Below are positions 7,968 to 16,421 of a stretch of 64,000 nucleotides of DNA, one piece after another. The notes under the pieces were generated by a model. It worked only from the letters and a program-made list of their open reading frames with translations, was not told the origin of the DNA and ran no database searches. The stretch comes from Chloroflexota bacterium (lineage in GTDB: Bacteria; Chloroflexota; JAHJIN01). The stretch spans positions 1 to 64,000 of the forward strand of contig JAHJIN010000058.1 of NCBI GenBank assembly GCA_018823415.1. Direction: 5' to 3'. Every line of letters begins with the position of its first letter. Within the stretch, counting starts at the first letter, position 1. A program made the position numbers and the translations under genes.

Positions 7968-9790
7968 GCATTCAGCTCCAGTTGGTGCAGGGTTTCCGGA
8001 GTGGGGATGCCGGTGGCGTCCCAACCCCGCAGGCGATAGTAGCGGTCCAGCATGGCATCGAAATCGTGCAGGCGGCCATCGAGGGCTGGCAGCGTTTCGG
8101 TGGTGAACCGCGCTGGGAGCCGGTCGTCGGCCCGCGACAGGCCCAGCCGCACGTTGTACAATCGCTCCAGGTTGACGATGCGCTCGCCGGCCGTCAGCAA
8201 TTCGTCGGCGCTGACGGGGCGGCCCCACAGCGCGCCCAAGCCCCTGGCCAGGTCCTCCGGGTACAGCGCATAGGTCTCGGCCGTGGTAAACTTGCAGACG
8301 CCCAGGGCGTCGGACACGGCGCACACGTGCTCGCTGAACGCCACCAGGTCCGGTTTGTAGGTCTCGTTATCGGTCTCCATGAGCGCCGGGACCACGTCGG
8401 GCGCGAAAAAGCGGCTGGCGGCGTCCAGGTTGCCGGCCAGGTCGATGGTGGGCAACGCGTAGAGGTGGTCGGCCCCGCGATTGGCGGTGGCGTGGCCCAG
8501 GCCAAAGCCCTTGGCGATGCGCGGCTCCTGGCGCGGCAGCTCCAGCCCCTTGACGTGCATGGCATAGCGCGGCGCGTTCCCGCCGATGGCGTCGGCGGCG
8601 CGACGCACGCCGCCGGCCAGTACGTCGCCCAGACCGCGCCGGGCGCCCATGTCCTGGATGAGGCCCAGCAGCGTGTCCGCGTCACCCCATTCCAGTGAAT
8701 ATGTCGCGTCGCGCAGCAGGCCGCGCTGGCGGCATTCCATCGCAAACGCCACGGCTACGCCGGTCGAGATGGCGTCCAGCCCCAGGTCGTTGCAAAGGCG
8801 GTTGGCATGGAGGATGACGGCCGGGTCGTCGATGCCGCACATGGGTCCCAGGGCGTCCAGCGATTCGTACTCGGGACCTTCCAGGTCGCCGGCGTGGGGG
8901 CCGTCGGCGACGCGCGTGACCCGGCCGCAGCGAATGGGGCAGGCATAGCAGCCCTTGGTCGCCACGGTGTGCCGGGCGATGGCCTGGGCATCGATGCGGT
9001 CCACGTGGTCGATCTGGCCGCGCTGGTGGTTATAGGCCGGCAAATCGCCCACCAGGTTTTTGCCGGCCACCAGGAACACGGTGCCCAGGTCGCGCAGGCC
9101 GGTCACGTGGGGATGGTCGCGCACCTGCTGAAAGGCGCGCCGGGCCTCGGCCACAAACGCCGGCGGCAGGGCCGGGGCAGCCTGACCGCCCGGAACGACC
9201 ACGGCCTTGAGGTGTTTGCTGCCCATCACCGCGCCGCCGCCGCAGCGCGCCGCCGCCCGGTCCCCGTCCATCATGATGGCCGCTACCTGCACGCCACGCT
9301 CGCCGGCCGGGCCGATGCACGCTACGCGCGCCGCCACGCGCGCGCCGCCGGTGGTCAGGGTCTCGGTGGCGGCATGGGTGCCCAGGCCCCACAACTCGCG
9401 TGCCGGGTGGATGCGCGCGCCCTGGGGCGTCATCTCCAGGTACACCGGCTCGTCGGCCCGGCCGGTGACGACCAGCGCGTCAACCCCGGCGCGGCGTAGC
9501 GCGGCCCCAAACTGGCCGCCGGCGTTGGCGTAGCCATAGATGCCGGTGAGAGGCGAGTGAAAGGTGACGTGGGTGCGGGCGCCGGTGGGCCAGGGCGTGC
9601 CGGTGAACGGTCCCACGGCGAAAATAAGGGGATTCTCCGGCGCGAGGGCGTTGGCCGGGTCCGCCAGGTGTTGCCAGAGCAAGGCCGCGCCCAGCCCACG
9701 CCCGCCCAGGAACCTGGCCGTCAGGGCGGGTTCGATGGGCCGGGAATCGATTGCACCGGTACCGAGATCAACCTGGATCAGACGCGACAT
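7955..9790 (-). CDS. Aldehyde:ferredoxin oxidoreductase family, paralogue 2
   Basis: 611 residues starting MSRLIQVDLG at 9790, with GGGGAG about ten bases upstream. Cofactor region HSPLTGIYGYANAGGQFG (78-95) and ARCGGGAVMGSKHLKA are present, and the cluster ligands are C281-x2-C284-x3-C288 with C499 (LGVCKFTTA). Unlike the other two AOR genes it has no ferredoxin gene directly upstream and no MoaD gene directly downstream; instead it is fused by a 13-bp overlap to the dihydropyrimidinase. It is clearly diverged from paralogues 1 and 3, so it probably handles another aldehyde. Confidence 0.9.
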   Translation of the reverse strand: MSRLIQVDLGTGAIDSRPIEPALTARFLGGRGLGAALLWQHLADPANALAPENPLIFAVGPFTGTPWPTGARTHVTFHSPLTGIYGYANAGGQFGAALRRAGVDALVVTGRADEPVYLEMTPQGARIHPARELWGLGTHAATETLTTGGARVAARVACIGPAGERGVQVAAIMMDGDRAAARCGGGAVMGSKHLKAVVVPGGQAAPALPPAFVAEARRAFQQVRDHPHVTGLRDLGTVFLVAGKNLVGDLPAYNHQRGQIDHVDRIDAQAIARHTVATKGCYACPIRCGRVTRVADGPHAGDLEGPEYESLDALGPMCGIDDPAVILHANRLCNDLGLDAISTGVAVAFAMECRQRGLLRDATYSLEWGDADTLLGLIQDMGARRGLGDVLAGGVRRAADAIGGNAPRYAMHVKGLELPRQEPRIAKGFGLGHATANRGADHLYALPTIDLAGNLDAASRFFAPDVVPALMETDNETYKPDLVAFSEHVCAVSDALGVCKFTTAETYALYPEDLARGLGALWGRPVSADELLTAGERIVNLERLYNVRLGLSRADDRLPARFTTETLPALDGRLHDFDAMLDRYYRLRGWDATGIPTPETLHQLELNAWTR

Positions 9791-9816
9791 GGGTTCATCT
9801 CCCCAAGAGCAGGTGC

Positions 9817-9845
9817 TTGACGGCGCGCGAGCGGCGCGCTATGAT
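9817..9845 (+). promoter_or_regulatory. Sigma-70-type promoter of the creatininase gene
   Basis: TTGACG (9817-9822), a 17-base spacer and TATGAT (9840-9845). The spacer contains two direct copies of CGGCGCGC (9821-9828 and 9832-9839), 11 bp apart, which is one helical turn and could bind a regulator. The start codon is at 9907. Confidence 0.7.
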
Positions 9846-9906
9846 CCAATCCGACAGATGCGGGGACTGGTTCCCGTTGAACGTATACCACGCGAGGAGG
9901 TCTATC

Positions 9907-10701
9907 ATGTCCGACATGCCCGAATCCGAACGCCGGTTCTTGCCCCATCTCACGACGCGCCAGGTGGCCGACCTGGACCGGGAGCGCGCTGTCGTCGTGC
10001 TGCCGCTGGCTTCTATCGAGCAGCACGGGCCGCACCTGCCGCTGTTTACCGACAGCCTCATCGTGCGCGAGGTGCTGGAGCGCGCCCTGGCGCTTTTGCC
10101 CGGCGATGTCCCGGTGTGGGTCTTGCCGCTGCTGCCCTATGGCAAGAGCAACGAGCACGCCCGCTACCCCGGGACCATCACGCTGACCTCGGAGACGTTG
10201 ATCCAGGTGCTCAAGGACATTGGCCGCAGCGTGGCCCGCGGCGGGTTCCAGCGGCTGGTTGTCCTGAACGGGCACGGCGGCAACGCCGAGGTGGTGGACC
10301 TGGTGATCCGTGACATCCGCGAGGAGACCGGGCTGCTGGTCTTTGCCCTGCACGTCTATTTGCGGGTGGCGGTGCCCACGGAAGGGCTGACCGAGGCCGA
10401 GCAAACCTATGGCATTCACGCCGGCGACGTGGAAACGTCCATCTTGTTGCGGTGTTGCCCGGAACTGGTCCAACGCGACCTGGCCCCGGCGAGCCTGCCC
10501 GCCCACCTGCAAACCCTCAAATATCCGCCGTTCATGGGGCCGCTCACGTTTGCCTGGCTGACCGAGGACATTACCGACACCGGTGTGCTGGGCGATGCGA
10601 CGGTCGCAGACCCGGCCAAGGGCGAGCGGTTTCTGGCCGACGCGGCGGCCCAGACGGCCGACCTGTTGCGCGAGATTGCCGGGTTTCGCTTTGCGCCGTG
10701 A
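9907..10701 (+). CDS. Creatininase-family amidohydrolase
   Basis: The ATG at 9907 follows GAGGAGG at the right distance; 264 residues. Metal-binding motifs of the creatininase family are visible: SIEQHGPHLPLFTDS (E38, H40, D49), LNGHGGN, and HAGDVETS with the late Glu. The family hydrolyses cyclic amides (creatinine to creatine) and formamidopyrimidines, and includes MftE-type peptidases. It is the only plus-strand gene within the island and has its own promoter. Together with the dihydropyrimidinase and amidohydrolase it supports a cyclic-amide pathway. The exact substrate is unknown. Confidence 0.88.
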   Translation: MSDMPESERRFLPHLTTRQVADLDRERAVVVLPLASIEQHGPHLPLFTDSLIVREVLERALALLPGDVPVWVLPLLPYGKSNEHARYPGTITLTSETLIQVLKDIGRSVARGGFQRLVVLNGHGGNAEVVDLVIRDIREETGLLVFALHVYLRVAVPTEGLTEAEQTYGIHAGDVETSILLRCCPELVQRDLAPASLPAHLQTLKYPPFMGPLTFAWLTEDITDTGVLGDATVADPAKGERFLADAAAQTADLLREIAGFRFAP

Positions 10702-10722
10702 GCGCCAAACCTCGGATGGCGT

Positions 10723-11670
10723 CTAGCCGGCACTCTGGCGCGCCCGCTGCACGACGATGGCCCCCCCGGCGATGACCAGGATGCCCAACCCCATCAGCGG
10801 GTTCATCTGCTCGCCCAGCAGGAGCCAGGCCAGCAATGGTCCCAGCCCAATCTGGAGCGAGTTGAGCGTGGTGGCGCTGGCGACGCTGGTGAGCGACAGG
10901 GCCGTGGTGATGCTGACCAGGGCGACGGCGTTGAACAGCCCGGCCAGCAGCACGGCCCCCTGCACGGCCAACGGCGTGGTCAGGTAGAGGCCCAGGTTGC
11001 CGGTGAGCAGCAGATACAGGTTCAGCACCGCCAGCCCCACGGCCGTCGCCACGGCCAGCGCCCGGAACTGGTCCAGGCCCCGGTTCATCGCCGCCGTCAC
11101 CAGCACGCCGGACAACGCCCAGCACAGGGCCGTTCCCAGGGCCAGCGGTACGGCCATCCACCACTGCGGTGACGCCGGCGTCCCCCCGGTCTGGCCCACC
11201 GCCAGCAACGCGATGCCGCCCACGGCCACGGCCATACCGATCGCCATCCGGGCATTGAGCGGCTGCCGCAAAAAGATGGCTGCCAGGACGGCCGCCCACA
11301 ACACCTGCGTGCCGCTCACCGGCGTGGCGATGAGCACGCCGCCGGTCTGCAGGGCGGCAAAGTGCATGGGATTCCCGATCACAAAGGTGAGCAGGCCATA
11401 GGCGGCGAGCATGAGCACCAGCACCCGGTTGCCCCGGATCGAGACTGCCCGCGGATTGTCACGTTTGACCCACCAGCCCATGATCAGCGCAAAGAGCAGG
11501 GTAGGCGAGGCGCGCAGGGTCACGCCCAGCGAATAGTTTAGGTCATAGCCTTGCACGGCCACGCGGGTCAAGATGGCGGTCAGGGCATAGGCCAGCGCCG
11601 AGATCAGTGCCCACAGTTCGCCCCGGCCCAAGAGAATACGGAATCGCGTCAAGAGCACCTCGCTGCGCAA
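10723..11670 (-). CDS. EamA/DMT-family membrane transporter
   Basis: 315 residues with about ten hydrophobic helices in two EamA repeats (the first around 20-150, the second around 165-310, ending LLGEQMNPLMGLGILVIAGG). The start is uncertain: the longest frame uses TTG at 11670, seven bases after the MoaD-like stop, and a GTG at 11658 is possible. DMT proteins usually export small metabolites or amino-acid-like compounds. It is the last gene of the minus-strand AOR-3 group and converges with the creatininase gene. Confidence 0.85.
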   Translation of the reverse strand: MRSEVLLTRFRILLGRGELWALISALAYALTAILTRVAVQGYDLNYSLGVTLRASPTLLFALIMGWWVKRDNPRAVSIRGNRVLVLMLAAYGLLTFVIGNPMHFAALQTGGVLIATPVSGTQVLWAAVLAAIFLRQPLNARMAIGMAVAVGGIALLAVGQTGGTPASPQWWMAVPLALGTALCWALSGVLVTAAMNRGLDQFRALAVATAVGLAVLNLYLLLTGNLGLYLTTPLAVQGAVLLAGLFNAVALVSITTALSLTSVASATTLNSLQIGLGPLLAWLLLGEQMNPLMGLGILVIAGGAIVVQRARQSAG

Positions 11671-11676
11671 TCGGTA

Positions 11677-11964
11677 TCAGCCGCCGGCCATAGGCGGCAC
11701 AAAGGCCACCACGTCGCCGTTGGTCAGGGAGCGCGCCAGGCCGACCTGGCTGTCCACCGGGGCGCGATTGACTAGCAGCAGCGCCAGCGGACCGGCGCCG
11801 GTTTCCAGGGGCGTCACCACCTGGTCGACAAAGGGCACCGGGAGCGCCTGCCGCAGTGCCGCGAGCAGATCAAACAATGTGGCCCCGTCGGGCAGCGACA
11901 GGGCCAGTTCCGGGCAACCGGCCAGGGCGCGTAGGGGGCCGGTAAAGCGCACGACGATGAGCAT
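11677..11964 (-). CDS. MoaD/ThiS-family sulfur carrier protein, second copy
   Basis: 95 residues starting MLIVVRFTGP at 11964, eight bases after the AOR paralogue 3 stop, and ending in PPMAGG with the C-terminal Gly-Gly needed for thiocarboxylation. It has the same position relative to its AOR gene as the copy at 3900-4181, so each AOR module appears to carry its own sulfur donor for the tungstopterin. Confidence 0.83.
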   Translation of the reverse strand: MLIVVRFTGPLRALAGCPELALSLPDGATLFDLLAALRQALPVPFVDQVVTPLETGAGPLALLLVNRAPVDSQVGLARSLTNGDVVAFVPPMAGG

Positions 11965-11972
11965 GGATCGGC

Positions 11973-13802
11973 TCAACCGGACAGGCCCAGCGCCGCCAGT
12001 CGTTCTGGCGTGGGCCGGCCCTGTTCGTCCCAGCCGCGCGTGGCATAATAGTCGCGCAGCAGGGTGGCAAAATCCTCGCGGGTGAGGGGTTTGTTGTCGG
12101 CCGGGAAATCGGCCGGCACCTGGAAGCAGATGTCCGGGAGCCGGTCCTCGCTGCCGTCGATGCCGGCCGCCAGATTGTACAGCCGCTCCAGGTTCCAGAT
12201 GGCCTCGCCCAGCCGCAGGAATCGTTCTTCGGTATAGTCCAGGCCGGTGGCCGTGTTGAGCAGGTCGACAAACTGACCCATCGGCAGGGCAAATTCGGCA
12301 AAGCGGCAGGCGACGAGGCAAAAGACCGCGTTGACCTTGTTCTGGATTTCGGCCACCAGCGCGGCGCGCCCCTCGATGCTATCCATCGGGATAACGCCCA
12401 TCAGCTCCATGCCGATGGGCGCGCGCTTGTGGCACGCGCCCCGGTTGGAGGTGGCAAAGGTCACGGCGATGCCCCGCATGCGTTCGGGCATCCACGCTGC
12501 AAACTCCATGCCCTTGACGTGCAGGGCAAAGGCGTCGGCCCCGTGGCTGATGATCTGGGCCGCCAGGCGCACGCCTTCGGCCAACGTATCGCCCAGGCCC
12601 TGGCGGTGGGCGATGAGGTCGATGAGCCGGATGGTGGCGTCGGCATTGCCAAACTCGAGCGACACGTCGTCGCCCAGGATGTCGCGAGGCAAAATGCCTC
12701 GCTCGGCAAGCTCCATCGCAAAGGCAACGTTTACTCCCAGGGAGAGCGTATCCATCCCGTATTCTTCTGCCTGGTCGTTGGCCTTGAGCAACATCTCGGG
12801 ATTGTCGTTAAAACATAGGGAACCCAGCGAGTACATGGTCTCGTATTCGGGACCACGGGTCCACACCTCGCCCCAACGGGTCTTGACGGGCTTGTGCAGC
12901 ATGCCGCAGTGGACCTGGCAGCCCAGGCAGGCGATGGGCCGGGTGGGGAACTGTTCGGCAAATGCCTCGCCGCCAATGGCCTCGGCGTTCTCGAACCTGG
13001 TCAAACGGTGGTAGCGCGTCGCCAGGGTATGGCGCTCATTGATGAGACCCATCCCCGAGCCAGTACCTGTTCGGCCGAACCCGGCCAACAGACCCCACGG
13101 CTGGGCCAGGTCCTGGCGAAAGGTCTCGTACGCGGCGTTTACGGCCTGTTGGAACGCCGCCGGGTCGGCTACACGCACGTCGCCAATGCCGGCCACGCCC
13201 ATGGCCTTGACGTTCTTGGAGCCGAGCACCGCGCCGGCACCACCACGCCCAAAGGCCCGCGTCTCTGATATGACGGAGGCATAGCGCACCCGGTTCTCGC
13301 CGGCCAGTCCGATCACCAGGGTGTGCAGGTCGTCGCGCCCGGCGGCGGCCTGTACGGCCGCTTCAGCCTCGCGGGCCGGCACACCGGCCAGTTCCGGGCA
13401 ATCTGTGATCTGCACGCCATCGGGTGTGATGAGGATATAGACCAGCGCGCCGGCCTGCCCCTCCAGGACGATGACGTCATAACCAGTGGCCTTGATGGCG
13501 CCGCCCAGGTGCCCACCCGCGTAGGTGTTGATGATGCCCCCGGTCAGCGGCGATTTGGTGACGATGCCGGTCTGGGCGAACAGGGGGGCCAGCGTGCCGG
13601 TGAGCGGGCCAACGCACAGGTACAGCTTGTTGTCTGGTCCCAGCGGGTCCGCGTCTGGCGGCACCTCGTCGGTGAACAGCTTGACGCTCAAGCCCATCCC
13701 GCCGACCCAGCGCCGGAGCAAGGCGTCTGGAAGCGGTTCTTCAGTCGCCGTGCGCGTGCTCAGGTTGATGCGCAACAGTTTGCGGCCATAGCACTCGAAC
13801 AT
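11973..13802 (-). CDS. Aldehyde:ferredoxin oxidoreductase family, paralogue 3
   Basis: 609 residues starting MFECYGRKLL at 13802. Visible AOR features are KSPLTGGIINTYAGGHLG (83-100), GRGGAGAVLGSKNVKA (185-200), and cluster ligands C292-x2-C295-x3-C299 plus C499 (CLVACRFAEF). The upstream ferredoxin gene ends 10 bp before it and the MoaD-like gene starts 8 bp after it. It sits directly downstream of the methylamine-methyltransferase-like genes, so it may oxidise an aldehyde released by that pathway (inference). Confidence 0.92.
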   Translation of the reverse strand: MFECYGRKLLRINLSTRTATEEPLPDALLRRWVGGMGLSVKLFTDEVPPDADPLGPDNKLYLCVGPLTGTLAPLFAQTGIVTKSPLTGGIINTYAGGHLGGAIKATGYDVIVLEGQAGALVYILITPDGVQITDCPELAGVPAREAEAAVQAAAGRDDLHTLVIGLAGENRVRYASVISETRAFGRGGAGAVLGSKNVKAMGVAGIGDVRVADPAAFQQAVNAAYETFRQDLAQPWGLLAGFGRTGTGSGMGLINERHTLATRYHRLTRFENAEAIGGEAFAEQFPTRPIACLGCQVHCGMLHKPVKTRWGEVWTRGPEYETMYSLGSLCFNDNPEMLLKANDQAEEYGMDTLSLGVNVAFAMELAERGILPRDILGDDVSLEFGNADATIRLIDLIAHRQGLGDTLAEGVRLAAQIISHGADAFALHVKGMEFAAWMPERMRGIAVTFATSNRGACHKRAPIGMELMGVIPMDSIEGRAALVAEIQNKVNAVFCLVACRFAEFALPMGQFVDLLNTATGLDYTEERFLRLGEAIWNLERLYNLAAGIDGSEDRLPDICFQVPADFPADNKPLTREDFATLLRDYYATRGWDEQGRPTPERLAALGLSG

Positions 13803-13812
13803 GGTCTCCCCC

Positions 13813-14211
13813 CTACTCGCTGGCGCTCAGCGCGCCGGCAAAGCAGTACGCCACGCACTCGAACCGGCCGTCGCAGGTATCGCATTTGACCGCCACGCCC
13901 GACAGCGGGTCCAGCCAGATACCATCGTAGGGACAGGCGTCCACGCAGCTTCCGCAGCCGGTACATTCGTCGTAGCGCACCTGGACGACGCCGCTGTCGG
14001 TGTGCACCAGCGCTTCCACCGGGCAGGCCGGCAGGCACGCCGGGTCCGCGCACTGGCGGCAGACGCGGGCGTGGGGCAGGTCCGGCCAGTTGGAGACGAT
14101 GCGCACGCCGGATTTGTTGGGATTGAACAGGCCAAAATGGACAATGCTGCATTTCAGCTCGCAGGTCCGGCACTCGGTACAATTGTCATTCACTAGCAGG
14201 CGTTGCGTCAT
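13813..14211 (-). CDS. Four-cluster 4Fe-4S ferredoxin-like electron carrier, second copy
   Basis: The start chosen is ATG 14211 (MTQRLLVNDN, 132 aa) behind a GGGGGAG site. It carries four cysteine sets beginning CTECRTCELKC (C11), CRQCADPACLPAC, CTGCGSCVDAC and CDTCDGRFECVAYC, the same arrangement as the ferredoxin at 6090-6500. It is followed 10 bp later by AOR paralogue 3, which it probably serves as electron acceptor. Confidence 0.88.
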   Translation of the reverse strand: MTQRLLVNDNCTECRTCELKCSIVHFGLFNPNKSGVRIVSNWPDLPHARVCRQCADPACLPACPVEALVHTDSGVVQVRYDECTGCGSCVDACPYDGIWLDPLSGVAVKCDTCDGRFECVAYCFAGALSASE

Positions 14212-14227
14212 GGCTCCCCCCTGCAAC

Positions 14228-15592
14228 CTAGTACAGTGGCACACCCAGCCGGATCAATTCTTCTTTGACCCGGTCGTACACGGCCTGGTGCTCCGGCGTG
14301 GGCGTCAGTGTCTCCAGGTCATACAACTGTTCAAAGGGCTGGCCCTTGGGCGCCTCGGCAAAGCTGATCTTGTCCTTGTATTTTTCGTACAGCGACTCGA
14401 CGATGGGCGTGGCCTGGGCGCGGGTGAGCCCGGCGGCGGCGTGGGCCACCTCGCCAAAGAGCCGGGCCATCAGTGGGCTAACGTCGTTATAGCCCAGGGG
14501 CTCGGCCGGGCGCGGCCCGGTGACATTGCTTCCGCTGGGCACCACTGCCAGCGCCAGCGCCGAAAACTCGTAGGCGTATTGCTCGGACCCGGGTCGTCCG
14601 GCCGTGGTGTGGCTGGTGGTGGCGATGATGTGGCTGTTGCGGGCCACGGCCTGGTTGGCCAGGCTGCCCATGAACAGCGAATGATTGTTGGTCTGCTGCT
14701 TGTATTTGATGTGCTGCGGCCCAATGTGGCAGATCTCGGCCCCCAGCATGATGGCGCCGATGAACGAGGCCACGGCTACTATGGCGGTGCCGGCCGGGTC
14801 GCCGCCATAGCCGCCCACCAGCGGCGTGAACGCCGTATAGATGGGGCAGCCATAGGCCAGGTAATACGCCAGCCGGGTCAGGGTCACGTCGTCTACCTGC
14901 AATTCAGAGATGAGCACCATGGCCCGGGGGTCGGTGGACCGCAAGCCCCAGTCCTCGTTGGTGCAGGCGATCTCGTTGAGCGCCATGACCGAGTGGCCGC
15001 AGATGGGGATGCCCGGCCGGCCGGCCCGACGCGTCGCCTCACGCGCCCACTGCCCATAGAGCACCGCCGCCCGGCTCGACAGCCCCGAGTTGGGCCGGAT
15101 CACCTGCCCGTCCAGTTCTTTGAGATAGCCGGGCAGGAACAGGCAGTCGATAATGCGTTCCTGGGCGAATGCCTCGTTGAGCCGCACAAACATGTCCTCG
15201 TGGACGTCGGCGTTAAAGGGACCGCTAAAGATAAATGGCCGGCGCGGGTCCTCCACGCCGCGATGGCGGATCTTGACGGTGTCTTTGCCCTGGCCCATAG
15301 GCAGCCGATCCCGCACAAAGCGCAGGACATAGTCCACCTCGACCGGGGCAAACTCGATGACGCGGCGGCTGTTCATGCTGTACATGCCGGCCGTCAGCAG
15401 CAGTTCTTTGCCGGCGGCCCAGCACCGGTCGGCCAGCTCGTCGTCCAGGTTGACGAGCGTGCGGCCGTCCCACCGAATATCATACTGCTTTTGCAGTTTC
15501 ATCACCGGCGTGGCGACCCGGCGCATCAAAAAATCGTTAGCCTCCATGAGCGGGCCGGTCTCGGCGCGTTTGGCGACTTCTTTAAAGTTCAT
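14228..15592 (-). CDS. Monomethylamine methyltransferase (MtmB) family protein lacking pyrrolysine
   Basis: 454 residues from the ATG at 15592, whose ATGA overlaps the stop of the corrinoid protein gene. The length and the C-terminal block (SLYEKYKDKISF, PFEQLYDLETLTPTPEH, then VKEELIRLGVPLY) closely resemble archaeal MtmB, which moves the methyl group of methylamine to a corrinoid protein. In MtmB the catalytic pyrrolysine is an in-frame UAG eleven residues after an AGRPG motif. Here AGRPG (190-194) is present but the frame has no amber codon; the aligned position is about Leu205 (HSVMALNE). It is therefore a pyrrolysine-free homologue, probably with another substrate. The alignment is from memory. 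Confidence 0.85.
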   Translation of the reverse strand: MNFKEVAKRAETGPLMEANDFLMRRVATPVMKLQKQYDIRWDGRTLVNLDDELADRCWAAGKELLLTAGMYSMNSRRVIEFAPVEVDYVLRFVRDRLPMGQGKDTVKIRHRGVEDPRRPFIFSGPFNADVHEDMFVRLNEAFAQERIIDCLFLPGYLKELDGQVIRPNSGLSSRAAVLYGQWAREATRRAGRPGIPICGHSVMALNEIACTNEDWGLRSTDPRAMVLISELQVDDVTLTRLAYYLAYGCPIYTAFTPLVGGYGGDPAGTAIVAVASFIGAIMLGAEICHIGPQHIKYKQQTNNHSLFMGSLANQAVARNSHIIATTSHTTAGRPGSEQYAYEFSALALAVVPSGSNVTGPRPAEPLGYNDVSPLMARLFGEVAHAAAGLTRAQATPIVESLYEKYKDKISFAEAPKGQPFEQLYDLETLTPTPEHQAVYDRVKEELIRLGVPLY

Positions 15593-16251
15593 CGCACCCA
15601 CTCCTCGCGGCGCTCGTCCAACATCTGGACGGCCTCGCTGGCATCGCGCGCATAGCCACTGGCGCCGATCTGGTCGGCCCAGGCTTGGGTCACCGGTGCG
15701 CCACCCACGATGGTGAAATACCGGTCGCCCAGCCCCTTGTTCCGCAGCAATTCGATCACGTCACGCTGGGAGAGCATGGTGGTGGAGAGCAGGGCCGACA
15801 TGGCAATGATGTGGGCGTGGGTGTTGTGCGCCGCCTCGATGAACTGCGTGGCCGGTACGTCCACGCCCAGGTCGTGGACCTCGTAGCCGTTGGCCTGCAA
15901 CATGGCCGCCACGATGGTCTTGCCGATATCGTGGATGTCGCCTTCTACCGTGCCCAGGACCACGACGCCTTTTTTCTTCAACTCGCCGCCCTGATCCTTC
16001 ATGGCCTTTTCCAACACTGCCATGCCGGCCTTCATGGCGTCGGCGGCCATCACAAGCTGGGGCAAGAATATCTCCATGCGGTCGAATGCCTGGCCCAGCT
16101 CGCGGATGGGGCCGGCGAATCCCTGTTCTACGGCCACCAGCGGGTCGAGCCCGGCCGCCACCGCCTGGTGAGCGGCAGCTACCGCCGCGTCGCTGTCGTA
16201 ATCTTGGATGCTGGCGCGCATCTGGGCGTAAATTTCGTCAGCCTTTGCCAT
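15589..16251 (-). CDS. Methyltransferase corrinoid protein (MtmC/MttC-like)
   Basis: 220 residues starting MAKADEIYAQ at 16251 behind AGGAGG. Residues 1-90 are the helical B12-binding-2 cap domain. The cobalamin domain follows, with D105-x-H107-x2-G110 (EGDIHDIGK), a central SALLSTTM loop and VGGAPVTQAWADQIGASGYA. It accepts a methyl group on cobalt from its methyltransferase and passes it on. The ATGA overlap with the MtmB-like gene makes them a pair. No second methyltransferase (MtbA-like) or RamA activator was seen in the window. Confidence 0.93.
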   Translation of the reverse strand: MAKADEIYAQMRASIQDYDSDAAVAAAHQAVAAGLDPLVAVEQGFAGPIRELGQAFDRMEIFLPQLVMAADAMKAGMAVLEKAMKDQGGELKKKGVVVLGTVEGDIHDIGKTIVAAMLQANGYEVHDLGVDVPATQFIEAAHNTHAHIIAMSALLSTTMLSQRDVIELLRNKGLGDRYFTIVGGAPVTQAWADQIGASGYARDASEAVQMLDERREEWVR

Positions 16252-16298
16252 CTATTGCCTCCTGGTAGGTGTTGCGTTGTTGCTAGTTCCTCGTGAAA

Positions 16299-16386
16299 TT
16301 CTTGCTCATTGAGCAAGAAAACGAACCACAAAGGGCACCAAGAGCACAAAGGCGGATAGCATGGTGACCTTGGTGTCCTTTGTGGT
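16299..16386. repeat. Compound inverted-repeat element upstream of the corrinoid gene
   Basis: Two hairpins are nested in this 170-bp gap. TTCTTGCTC (16299-16307) pairs with GAGCAAGAA (16311-16319). An 18-base arm at 16325-16342 pairs with 16369-16386 with one mismatch (ACCACAAAGG-type sequence against CCTTTGTGGT). The second resembles dispersed palindromes seen in many environmental genomes. Read on the minus strand, the small hairpin is followed by TTT and could be a weak terminator after the cyclodeaminase-family gene. Confidence 0.65.
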
Positions 16387-16421
16387 CTGAATTCTTGATT
16401 CTGGCCGGTCCAGGTTAGGAT

